NCBI GenBank assembly: GCA_963666805.2
Contig: CAXXWR010000006.1
Span: 868,001-932,000, forward strand
From: Fusibacter sp963666805
GTDB taxonomy: Bacteria > Bacillota > Clostridia > Peptostreptococcales > Acidaminobacteraceae
Length of the DNA stretch: 64,000 bases
Reading direction: 5' to 3'
Position 1 is the first letter of the stretch, and each line of letters begins with the position of its first letter. Shown one piece after another: positions 25,831-33,577 of this stretch. The position numbers and the translations under genes are program-made. A model generated the notes under the pieces. That model did not search any database. It was not told the DNA's origin and saw nothing but the letters and a program-made list of their open reading frames with translations.

Positions 25831-26775
25831 TTGAAAATATTTAAGAGTCAAGGGTCCGGAAATGATTTTATCATCGTGGATACTTTAAAATATCCACTTG
25901 CAGATGGGCAAGATTATGCAAAGATTGCCCCTCTATTATGTGATGCGGATAAAGGTCTAGGTACAGATGGGGTTTTATTTGTTGAAGGCAGTGTAGAATC
26001 ACATGCGAAGATGCGTATTTTTAATGCTGATGGCTCAGAAGCAATGATGTGTGGCAATGGATTAAGATGTTTTGCTAGGTATATCATGGACCAAAAACAC
26101 GTTGATGATATCTATGTTGAAACGGTGAAAGCCACTTATCGTGTTAATTGCGATATTCACTTTGATGATGCTCTGAACGGGTATCATATACTCCTTGATA
26201 ATGTTCAGCATTATGGTCAAACGGATTTTACTCAGGCGTATAAAGAAGTACTCAAGTCACCACTTGACTTTGAATACCTCACAGTTTCCAATCCACATGC
26301 CGTAACGTTTACAGATGAGATCCCTACAGATGAGATTTTGATTCATTATGGTGAGTTTGCCAACCGCGAAAAGGCCTATTTCAAAGAAGGGGCAAATGTG
26401 AACTTTGTAACCATTTTGGGAGATAATAAGTTATATGTTAGAACGTATGAAAGAGGCGTTGGCATCACCAAGTCATGTGGAACAGGGATGACTTCAAGTG
26501 TGACAACTTATGCCATAAATCATCATAAGATAGGTGAATGGGTAGATATTTATAATGATGGTGGGATGATTAAGTGTAAGGTCAATGCGGTAGGAGATCA
26601 TTATGAAGTGGACTTTGTAGGCAATGCTACCTACGAATACGAGATTGAAGCTGATAGAGAGGATATCTATTCAGATCGAGTTGGTCAACTGGAAAGAAAA
26701 TATTATTCCCATGAAGCTGAACAGTTTCAGGCTTTTTTTGAAGCCACAAGAAAAGCTTTAAAGCTTAATAAGTAA
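25831..26775 (+). CDS. dapF: diaminopimelate epimerase
   Basis: Interconverts LL- and meso-diaminopimelate for lysine and peptidoglycan synthesis. Catalytic cysteines are Cys74 (SEAMMCGNGLRCFARY) and Cys216 (GITKSCGTGMTSS) in a 314-residue protein, with the family start SQGSGNDFI. It is longer than the usual 270-285 residues because of a C-terminal extension of about 40 residues that I do not recognise. The start is taken as TTG 25831, eight bases after AGAGG; a GTG at 25822 overlaps that site. It ends at a strong terminator. Confidence 0.92.
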   Translation: MKIFKSQGSGNDFIIVDTLKYPLADGQDYAKIAPLLCDADKGLGTDGVLFVEGSVESHAKMRIFNADGSEAMMCGNGLRCFARYIMDQKHVDDIYVETVKATYRVNCDIHFDDALNGYHILLDNVQHYGQTDFTQAYKEVLKSPLDFEYLTVSNPHAVTFTDEIPTDEILIHYGEFANREKAYFKEGANVNFVTILGDNKLYVRTYERGVGITKSCGTGMTSSVTTYAINHHKIGEWVDIYNDGGMIKCKVNAVGDHYEVDFVGNATYEYEIEADREDIYSDRVGQLERKYYSHEAEQFQAFFEATRKALKLNK

Positions 26776-26801
26776 TCCTTAAAGTCATCAAAATAAAAAA
26801 G

Positions 26802-26842
26802 CGACGACTGAAAGTTCTAAGCGATCTTTAGTCGTCGTTTTG
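26802..26842. terminator. terminator between dapF and the HAD phosphatase gene
   Basis: A 12-bp near-perfect stem, CGACGACTGAAAG with CTTTAGTCGTCG, followed by a T-rich tail; an A run upstream may let it act on the reverse strand as well. Confidence 0.85.
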
Positions 26843-26867
26843 TTGTTTTGATAGGTAAGACCTCTTT

Positions 26868-27590
26868 TTATAAAATACAAACGTCAGGTGCCAATTTATA
26901 AATAACATCTTTTCGTTCAATGACAATGGTTGCTGTTTTTGATAAAGAAGGGGAATTTTTGATATTCATTAAAAGTTCTTTGGCGGGATTAATCGCTACA
27001 GGGTGGCCCACACGTTCAAGCATGGAGAAATCACCTGTTGTGTCACCATAAGCATAGCTTTGTGATAAGTCAATGTCAAAGGCTTTAGAAAAGCGGTCAA
27101 TAGCTTTATTTTTACTAACAGAATCCCACATGGGTTCAACTTCACCTGTGTAGCGACCTTCACTGTCTGTTAGGTAACCTGTTCCTCTATAGCCGTCAAT
27201 ATCATATTTTTTAGCCATTTTGCTCACGAGAAAGTCAGGACTTCCAGAAATAAAAAAGACCTTGTGTCCTTGAGCCTTATGCCATAAGATTTGATCTCGT
27301 GTATATTTGTAAACAATATCACCATGAAGATTAATGACTTGATTTGAAATGAATTCTAAATCAGCGGCGCGTTTGCCTTTGAGGGCTTCATAGTAGATGT
27401 CTACAAGTTCATACATATAATCTTCATATTCACCAACACGTTTTCGCCATTCGGTGAAAGCGTCTTTAACACTTGTATGCCAGAGACTTGGATCAATGAC
27501 TTCGTATTTTACCATTTTCTTAAAATGTTCTATCATGAGTGAGTTTCTATAAAGTGTCCCATCTATATCCAAAAATGCTGCGATTTGCAT
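26868..27590 (-). CDS. HAD-IB family phosphatase
   Basis: A 240-residue haloacid dehalogenase-type hydrolase. Motif I is FLDIDGTLYRN (Asp8 and Asp10), motif II ISGSPDFLV, and motif III/IV AYGDTTGDFSML. The combination and the GYLTDSEGRYTGEV loop match the HAD-IB (SerB-like/YfhB-like) group that removes phosphate from serine phosphate or small phosphorylated compounds. The exact substrate is unknown. GGAGG is present before the ATG. It is a single gene on the minus strand between dapF and an ABC transporter operon. Confidence 0.87.
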   Translation of the reverse strand: MQIAAFLDIDGTLYRNSLMIEHFKKMVKYEVIDPSLWHTSVKDAFTEWRKRVGEYEDYMYELVDIYYEALKGKRAADLEFISNQVINLHGDIVYKYTRDQILWHKAQGHKVFFISGSPDFLVSKMAKKYDIDGYRGTGYLTDSEGRYTGEVEPMWDSVSKNKAIDRFSKAFDIDLSQSYAYGDTTGDFSMLERVGHPVAINPAKELLMNIKNSPSLSKTATIVIERKDVIYKLAPDVCIL

Positions 27591-27844
27591 ATGATCGCCT
27601 CCTTTTTCTATTTTTATAGGTTATTATGATTAATTTATACACTACTATACGATTTTTGACTCAAAAAGTCTAATCGTATCTTATAGATAACAATGTCATA
27701 TTTAATTATTTTTTAAGATATTTTACTTTAAAATGACATATCTTTTCATTATGATAGACTTATAGAGAATATATATAAGATAAGCCCAAAAGACGACTAG
27801 CGTATTAGTGTCAATTATAAAATTAAGGTAAGCGGGAGGTTTGA

Positions 27845-28651
27845 ATGGAAACAGTTATTAAGATGCATGATTTAAAAATGAAGTATGGCGTCAAGCCAGA
27901 TTATGTCCTTAAAGGGGTTAACCTAGAAGTGAAGTCGGGTCAAATTATTGGTTATATTGGGCCGAATGGTGCGGGGAAAAGTACAACTGTAAAAATTATG
28001 TTAGGGATGATTAAGTCCTTTGAAGGGACAGTTGAAATTTTTGGTCAAGATGTCAGAACAGCAGGTGTTGATTATAAGAGAAGAATTGGTTACGTTCCAG
28101 AAATTGCAACTATTTACGATAGCCTTTCTGGACGAGAGTACCTTTCTTTTATCGGTGAACTCTATCATTTGGAACAAGATGATATTATGGCTAAAGGTGA
28201 GACGCTATTTGACCTTTTTGGCATCAAAGCGTCTTTTAACAATCGGATTTCTTCTTATTCAAAAGGGATGAAGCAGAAGTTACTCATTATAGCGAGTTTA
28301 ATTCATAATCCGGATATTTTATTTTTCGATGAACCGATTACAGGACTGGATGCCAACAGTGTCATGATCTTTAAGGAAATTATCAGTCAGTTAGCACAAG
28401 AGGGCAAGACCATTTTTTATTCATCACATATCATGGAAGTTGTTGAAAAAATAAGCGATCGTATTATTGTCCTCAATGAAGGAATTGTTGTAGCAGATGG
28501 TCATTTTTCAGAGCTTCAACATGCGAATCATGAAGGCTCTTTACAAGATATTTTTAATCAATTGACTGGTTTTCATGAGCATGCTAAAATCGCTAAAACT
28601 TTCGTAGATACCATCACGAATCAGCAACGAGGGGGGAATGAAATTGAGTAA
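27845..28651 (+). CDS. ABC transporter ATP-binding protein
   Basis: A 268-residue nucleotide-binding subunit with Walker A GPNGAGKST, signature SYSKGMKQKL, Walker B ILFFDEPITGLD and the switch histidine in SSHIMEV. This arrangement is that of the ABC-2 exporter (CcmA/DrrA-like) branch. Its stop overlaps the permease start by 14 bases, so the two subunits are translationally coupled. Together they would export an unidentified lipid, peptide or drug. GGGAGG precedes the ATG. Confidence 0.9.
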   Translation: METVIKMHDLKMKYGVKPDYVLKGVNLEVKSGQIIGYIGPNGAGKSTTVKIMLGMIKSFEGTVEIFGQDVRTAGVDYKRRIGYVPEIATIYDSLSGREYLSFIGELYHLEQDDIMAKGETLFDLFGIKASFNNRISSYSKGMKQKLLIIASLIHNPDILFFDEPITGLDANSVMIFKEIISQLAQEGKTIFYSSHIMEVVEKISDRIIVLNEGIVVADGHFSELQHANHEGSLQDIFNQLTGFHEHAKIAKTFVDTITNQQRGGNEIE

Positions 28652-30356
28652 TTCACCGCTACAAAAAATAGCTGGAAAAAAGAATCCGAATACACCTGGC
28701 AATAAGGCGGTCTATAAAGATCCTTTACTGGTTAAAGGACTCAAACGATTCGACGGTTTGTGGGGTAAGTTAGGGATAGATGCCAGCCAACTTTATGCTA
28801 TTTTGCGCCTTAAGCTTCTAATGGATGACAGGCGCAACAGTGTTAATACAAATTCCAATGGTAAAAAATCTAAATTGACTGGGGCTAAAGCAAATCTCTT
28901 AGTGCAGTTTATCTTTGGTTTTATGATGGCCATTTTAATGGCGATTCCCTTGGATTTATTTTATAGAGTCACTACAATTGTGGCTATGAATTTCTTTTTT
29001 ATGGTGATGTATATGGTGTCAGACTTTTCAAATGTGCTCTTAGATGTGCGTGATAAAGATATCATTATGACCAAGGGCGTTAGTGATAAGACTATGAATA
29101 CAGCACGAATTATCCACGTGTCCTATTATTTATTGATTATGTTTTTTGCCTTAAATATAATGAGTATTGTTGTGGCTGTGGTTAAAGACGGTCCGCTTTC
29201 ACTCGTTGCCTTTTTACTTCTTTTAATTCTGATGAGTTTCTTTGTTATTTTTCTGACTACTATTCTTTACAGTTTGATTTTAGAACGTTTTTCAGGTGAA
29301 AAATTAAAAGATATTATTAATATGTTCCAAGTGGTTTTATCAGTAGCCACTGTTGTAGGGTATCAATTTGTAGGGCGTGTCTTCAATTTTATTGACTTTA
29401 ATATGACGGTTAGCATTAAATGGTGGACCTATATTTTACCACCATTTTGGTATTCGAGTATGTTTAAGGTCATTGTAGAAGGCGATTTATCGAGGGCTTA
29501 TGTCATTATGACAATCATAGGAATCATTGTACCTGTAGTAATGGCTGTTCTTTTCTTCAAAGTTATTTTAACGCGTTATGAAGGTTATTTGGCTAAATTA
29601 CAAGTTGAAGACGGTGTTTATATCCCTAAAAATCAGCCGATTAAAAATTTCTTGTTTAAGCTCATGAGTAAAGATCATGTAGAACGGGCATTTATCCGTT
29701 TTTCAGATGCCAATTTATCAAGAGACCGCATGGTTAAGCGGATGATTTATCCCAACTATGCTTTGGGTATTGCTTTTCCTTTTATTATGATTTTATCTTT
29801 TGCCAGAGGGAGTGGTTTGACTGAAATGGCAAACAGTCGTTTCTATCTTTATGCTTATCTTGGTGCAGTGCTATTTGTCACTAATTTTCAGTTTGTACAA
29901 TTCAGTGAGCATCACCAAGCCTCGTTTATATATGATAGTTTTCCTATTGAAGACAAGAGTGTTATTTTAAGAGGAGCTGCTAAAGCCTACTTCATTAAGT
30001 TTGTTTTACCTGGGCTATTGATATTGAATGTTGTATTTGGCGTTCTATGTGGTGTGCGATCTATACCAGGTCTTATTTTAATTGATGTGATGAGTTACTT
30101 ATTGCTCGCACTTAAAATAAAGATTTCTACACCACAGTTACCTTTTTCAAAAGAACCACATTCAACAGGAAACCAAGATTTAGGAGCGACTTTTGGCCTT
30201 ATGATTATAGCAGGAGCAATGGCTGGAATCCATTACGTGATTGATCGTTTTGCTTATCCAGGTCAAATTATTGCGATTATTTTAGCAGTAATTGTATCAA
30301 AAGTATTGTTCGGTTCTTTAGTAAATCTTCAAAAAGGGCTTGAAAGTAAGGCGTAA
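28638..30356 (+). CDS. ABC transporter permease, large unrecognised type
   Basis: A 572-residue polytopic protein with about 12 hydrophobic segments, the partner of the preceding ATPase. The first 80 residues are soluble, then membrane spans occur at about 90-115, 120-135, 165-185, 190-220, 235-260, 300-320 and again in 370-560. It resembles large single-chain ABC-2-like exporters in which both halves of the membrane domain are fused, but I cannot place it in a named family. GGGGGG lies immediately before the ATG; a TTG six bases further is an alternative start. Confidence 0.8.
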   Translation: MKLSNSPLQKIAGKKNPNTPGNKAVYKDPLLVKGLKRFDGLWGKLGIDASQLYAILRLKLLMDDRRNSVNTNSNGKKSKLTGAKANLLVQFIFGFMMAILMAIPLDLFYRVTTIVAMNFFFMVMYMVSDFSNVLLDVRDKDIIMTKGVSDKTMNTARIIHVSYYLLIMFFALNIMSIVVAVVKDGPLSLVAFLLLLILMSFFVIFLTTILYSLILERFSGEKLKDIINMFQVVLSVATVVGYQFVGRVFNFIDFNMTVSIKWWTYILPPFWYSSMFKVIVEGDLSRAYVIMTIIGIIVPVVMAVLFFKVILTRYEGYLAKLQVEDGVYIPKNQPIKNFLFKLMSKDHVERAFIRFSDANLSRDRMVKRMIYPNYALGIAFPFIMILSFARGSGLTEMANSRFYLYAYLGAVLFVTNFQFVQFSEHHQASFIYDSFPIEDKSVILRGAAKAYFIKFVLPGLLILNVVFGVLCGVRSIPGLILIDVMSYLLLALKIKISTPQLPFSKEPHSTGNQDLGATFGLMIIAGAMAGIHYVIDRFAYPGQIIAIILAVIVSKVLFGSLVNLQKGLESKA

Positions 30357-30385
30357 TTTATGTATTATTGTTAATAATTTATAGA

Positions 30386-30440
30386 TGATGGATGAGAGAT
30401 TCGGAAACCTAGAAATGACCATGGGTAACCGAATAAGGAC
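30386..30440 (+). other. degenerate first-aptamer position of the glycine riboswitch
   Basis: The sequence just before the intact aptamer begins GATGAGAGATTCGG and ends CCGAATAAGGAC, echoing the outline of a glycine aptamer, but it lacks the CTCTCAGG core. It forms a TTCGG/CCGAA stem. Single glycine aptamers are known to be flanked by such ghost aptamers that stabilise the functional one. Confidence 0.45.
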
Positions 30441-30523
30441 ATAACTCTGGAGAGATTTGGTTATTCAAACACCGAAGGGGAAAACAGCTTTGCTGTGAAA
30501 CTCTCAGGTAAAAGGACAGAGGT
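30441..30523 (+). promoter_or_regulatory. glycine riboswitch aptamer
   Basis: The hallmark elements are present in order: P1 strand CTCTG (30445-30449), GAGAG, CACCGAAGGGG, the P3b hairpin ACAGC-TTT-GCTGT, CTCTCAGG (30501-30508), AAAGGACAGAG with the P1 partner CAGAG at 30517-30521. This is the conserved core of the gcvT-type glycine riboswitch. It controls the ACT-domain and UPF0210 genes downstream through the terminator at 30578. Confidence 0.92.
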
Positions 30524-30577
30524 TTCAATAAAAGTAAAAGCATTTTACTCGCAACGAAAAGTAAAAATGACTATTTT

Positions 30578-30611
30578 GGAGAGACCTTATTTTTGAGGGT
30601 CTCTCTTTTTA
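30578..30611 (+). terminator. riboswitch expression-platform terminator
   Basis: GGAGAGACC pairs with GGTCTCTC across a T-rich loop, followed by TTTTT. It lies between the aptamer and the first gene start, so glycine binding can decide whether transcription continues. Confidence 0.85.
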
Positions 30612-30641
30612 ATTGGAACACTTTGAGATGTAGGAGGAGAA

Positions 30642-30911
30642 ATGAGAACAATAATTACAGTAATCGGAAAAGACAAAGTTGGCATTATTGCTGGAGTGAC
30701 CCATGTATTAGCTGAAGAAAATGTAAATGTCTTAGATATTAGTCAGACTATTTTAAAAGATTTTTTTACGATGATTATGGTCACAGAGTTCCCAAGTGAT
30801 AGCTATGATTGGAAAGTTCTTCATGAGAAATTAATGATTTTTGGTGAAAAAATGGCTTTAGATATTCGCATTCAACATGAAGATATTTTTGATAAGATGC
30901 ACAGAATTTAG
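30642..30911 (+). CDS. ACT domain-containing protein (UPF0237 family)
   Basis: A small 89-residue cytosolic protein made of a single ACT domain: strand ITVIGKDKVGIIAGVTHVLAE and the helix-strand ISQTILKDFFTMIM. ACT domains bind amino acids, which agrees with its place directly behind a glycine riboswitch. AGGAGG precedes the ATG. It is followed 10 bases later by the UPF0210 gene, its conserved neighbour in many Firmicutes. A role as a glycine-responsive or partner subunit is inferred. Confidence 0.9.
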   Translation: MRTIITVIGKDKVGIIAGVTHVLAEENVNVLDISQTILKDFFTMIMVTEFPSDSYDWKVLHEKLMIFGEKMALDIRIQHEDIFDKMHRI

Positions 30912-30921
30912 GGGGGAAATC

Positions 30922-32283
30922 ATGGAACATTATAAGTGGAACATCATGGAAACAATCAACATGATTGGTAAAGAAAAACTTGATATTAGAACGATTACAA
31001 TGGGGATTTCTCTTCTGGACTGCATTGATTCAGATGGTGATAAAGCACGTCAAAAAATATACGATAAAATTACGCACTATGCCAAAGACCTTGTGAAAGT
31101 GGGCGATGAAATCGCTGAAAAATACGGCATTCCTATTATCCATAAAAGGATATCAGTAACGCCCATTTCCATAGTGGCAGGTGCATCGGGGGATGAAGAT
31201 TATGTTGCTTTTGCCAAGACGCTTGATGAGGCGGCGAAAGCAGTAGGGGTTAACTTTATTGGTGGTTTTTCGGCACTGGTTCAAAAGGGATTTACCATAG
31301 GAGACAGAAAACTGATTGCTTCTATTCCTAAAGCACTTTCACAAACAGAGCGCGTTTGTTCCTCTGTAAATGTGGGGTCTACCCGTTCTGGCATTAATAT
31401 GGATGCTGTTAAGTGGATGGGGGAAATCGTCAAAGAAACAGCAGAACTCACTCAAGAAAATGATAGTATCGGCTGTGCCAAACTCGTTATTTTTGCCAAT
31501 GCAGTAGAAGACAATCCCTTTATGGCAGGGGCTTTTCATGGTGTTGGGGAAGCCGATGTTGTCGTTAATGTTGGTGTAAGTGGGCCAGGCGTTGTACTCT
31601 CTGCCCTTAAAGATAAAAAAGACTGTTCGTTTGATGAAGTGTCAGAAACCATAAAAAAGGCAGCCTTTAAAATTACCCGTGCAGGGCAATTGGTTGCCAA
31701 TGAAGCAGCGGAGACTCTAGGTGTTCCTTTTGGTATTGTAGACTTATCACTCGCACCTACACCAGAAATAGGCGACAGTGTAGCACGTATTATCGAAGCG
31801 ATGGGGATTGATATCTGTGGCGGATATGGCACAACGGCGGCACTTACCCTTTTAAACGATGCAGTTAAAAAAGGTGGTATTATGGCAAGTTCCCAAGTTG
31901 GTGGTCTCAGCGGTGCCTTTATACCTGTTAGTGAAGATGAAGGCATGATTGCTGCTGTTCAGGCAGGTGCGCTTAATCTTGAAAAATTAGAAGCCATGAC
32001 TTGTGTCTGTTCGGTGGGACTTGATATGATTGCTATTCCGGGTGATGTTACTGCTGCTGTCATTTCAGGCATGATTGCTGATGAAGCGGCGATTGGTGTG
32101 ATTAACAATAAAACGACTGCAGTGAGAATTATCCCAGTTGTCGGTAAAAAAGAAGGTGAGATGGTTCAATTTGGAGGACTTTTAGGTTATGCACCTGTAA
32201 TGAGAGTGAACACGACCAATAATAGTCAATTTGTATCAAGGGGTGGTAGAATTCCAGCACCTATTCACAGTTTTAAAAATTAA
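30922..32283 (+). CDS. PFL family protein (UPF0210, DUF711)
   Basis: A 453-residue protein of the DUF711/UPF0210 family, whose members are related in fold to pyruvate formate-lyase-type enzymes but have no established reaction. Gly-rich, conserved blocks are visible: IIHKRISVTPISIVAG, GSTRSGINMDAVKWMG, VGVSGPGVV, GVPFGIVDLSLAPTPEIGDS and GGRIPAPIHS. The frame is open from 30877, but GGGGGG at 30911-30916 places the start at ATG 30922. Position in a glycine-riboswitch operon suggests a link to glycine or one-carbon metabolism. Confidence 0.88.
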   Translation: MEHYKWNIMETINMIGKEKLDIRTITMGISLLDCIDSDGDKARQKIYDKITHYAKDLVKVGDEIAEKYGIPIIHKRISVTPISIVAGASGDEDYVAFAKTLDEAAKAVGVNFIGGFSALVQKGFTIGDRKLIASIPKALSQTERVCSSVNVGSTRSGINMDAVKWMGEIVKETAELTQENDSIGCAKLVIFANAVEDNPFMAGAFHGVGEADVVVNVGVSGPGVVLSALKDKKDCSFDEVSETIKKAAFKITRAGQLVANEAAETLGVPFGIVDLSLAPTPEIGDSVARIIEAMGIDICGGYGTTAALTLLNDAVKKGGIMASSQVGGLSGAFIPVSEDEGMIAAVQAGALNLEKLEAMTCVCSVGLDMIAIPGDVTAAVISGMIADEAAIGVINNKTTAVRIIPVVGKKEGEMVQFGGLLGYAPVMRVNTTNNSQFVSRGGRIPAPIHSFKN

Positions 32284-32356
32284 TGAAAGAATTGTTAAAT
32301 AACCATTTAAACCTGCTTTTCAATAGTGTAAAATAGGAAGGAAAGGAAGGTTTGAT

Positions 32357-32572
32357 ATGGATTTGAAGGTAGAACTTAGAAATACAGGAGCATTACCATT
32401 TCCGACAGAGGATATTTTTGCTGAAATTGCACAGAATATAGCTGAAATCGAAACAGATTCAGATGAGAGTTGTTTCCTAGTTACTGATAAAATGGCAATT
32501 CTTTTAAATTGGGAAGATGATCGTATTATTATTGAAAAAGTAATGAAAGCATCAGACGTGTTGAATAAATAG
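32357..32572 (+). CDS. conserved-looking hypothetical protein, 71 aa
   Basis: A small acidic, cytosolic protein of 71 residues with a good Shine-Dalgarno stretch (AAGGAAGG) before the ATG. It starts LKVELRNTGALPFPTEDIFAEIAQNI and has no membrane segment or recognised motif. It stands alone between the UPF0210 gene and a terminator. I do not recognise the family; the clear ribosome site and codon use similar to neighbours support it as real. Confidence 0.6.
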   Translation: MDLKVELRNTGALPFPTEDIFAEIAQNIAEIETDSDESCFLVTDKMAILLNWEDDRIIIEKVMKASDVLNK

Positions 32573-32613
32573 AGAAGAGACATGCAACGCTATTCGATAT
32601 AGAGACATTAAAT

Positions 32614-32660
32614 TAACCTCAATAGACTTTTGGGTTTTCCAACAGCCTACTGAGGTTTTT
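32614..32660. terminator. terminator between the 71-aa gene and the LUD gene
   Basis: AACCTCA (32615-32621) pairs with TGAGGTT (32651-32657) with an inner loop of 29 bases, followed by TTTTTT. An AATTAA lead and T-rich tail allow use in both directions. Confidence 0.65.
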
Positions 32661-32676
32661 TAGTATTTTTAGCTAT

Positions 32677-33318
32677 TTAATAGCCTGCACGTTCATCTAA
32701 AATAATGACATGAATCCGGTCTTTATTACGTTGGTAGCTCAGTTTAACAAAGCTTGAACAGATACGTTCTGGACTTTTACAATCAGAACATTCACCCGTA
32801 TGAACACAAGGGGTGTTGAGATTAAGGCGTGTGGCATTGGCAGGGGCCGCTATTTGACGAAGTCTGATTTCAGCTTCTTTCATGGTAGGAACGATTTTAT
32901 TGGCGCCTGCAAGAACGATTACTTTTTTGGGGCCAAAAATCATAGCAGCTACACGATTACCATTGCCATCAATATTGTAGAGGTCGCCTTCCATTGTAAT
33001 GGCGTTTGAACTACAAATAAGTGCATCAGCAGAAAAGGTATCACGGTAGATTTGACCGATAATCTCCGGTGTGTTTCCTTCCTTGTAACGATCGAGAAAG
33101 TGAACATCAAGGTCTCTTAGCATATTAATGATGCCTGTTTCAAATAGAGTCATTGAGCCTCCTACTGAAACTGTATCACCATCTTCAAGCAGAGATTGAA
33201 CCATCATTTGAGCTTGAGTTATACTTTTAGCATAGTAGGCTTTCATTTGGTTCTTTTCTAGATTTTCCATGGTTTTTTTGATTTTAATCTGTGTAATGTG
33301 TTCAAGATGTTGATCCAT
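32677..33318 (-). CDS. LUD domain protein (LutC/YkgG-like)
   Basis: A 213-residue LUD-domain (DUF162) protein related to the lactate-utilisation proteins LutB/LutC. Conserved parts are SVGGSMTLFETGI, CSSNAITMEGDLYNIDGNGNRVAAMIFGPKKVIVLAGANK, and a C-terminal cysteine group (CVHTGECSDCKSPERIC) that may bind an Fe-S cluster. No lutA or lutB neighbour is present, so lactate oxidation is not proven. AGGAGGG lies before the ATG. Confidence 0.88.
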   Translation of the reverse strand: MDQHLEHITQIKIKKTMENLEKNQMKAYYAKSITQAQMMVQSLLEDGDTVSVGGSMTLFETGIINMLRDLDVHFLDRYKEGNTPEIIGQIYRDTFSADALICSSNAITMEGDLYNIDGNGNRVAAMIFGPKKVIVLAGANKIVPTMKEAEIRLRQIAAPANATRLNLNTPCVHTGECSDCKSPERICSSFVKLSYQRNKDRIHVIILDERAGY

Positions 33319-33577
33319 TTTACCCTCCTAATGATTTGACAGTAGCTTTCATTTCTTTTATTTTATATAATTATTGGGTGTTATTAAAGAGCATATTATG
33401 GATTCATAAAAAAATGTTTTAAAATGGCATAAAAAGCCTTATATCACTAAATGTTCTAAAAAAATTCACAATATATGATTATTATGTTGACAAGTGATAG
33501 TGTATAATGATTAATATCTTAAAAGGATTAATAGTTAAAGATAACTTGACGATATATCTAAAAGAGGAAGTGATGGA

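Noticed and set aside
33487..33508. Consensus promoter TTGACA plus TATAAT before clpE
   Set aside because: The two boxes are only 10 bases apart, too close for one sigma-A promoter, so no promoter was annotated.
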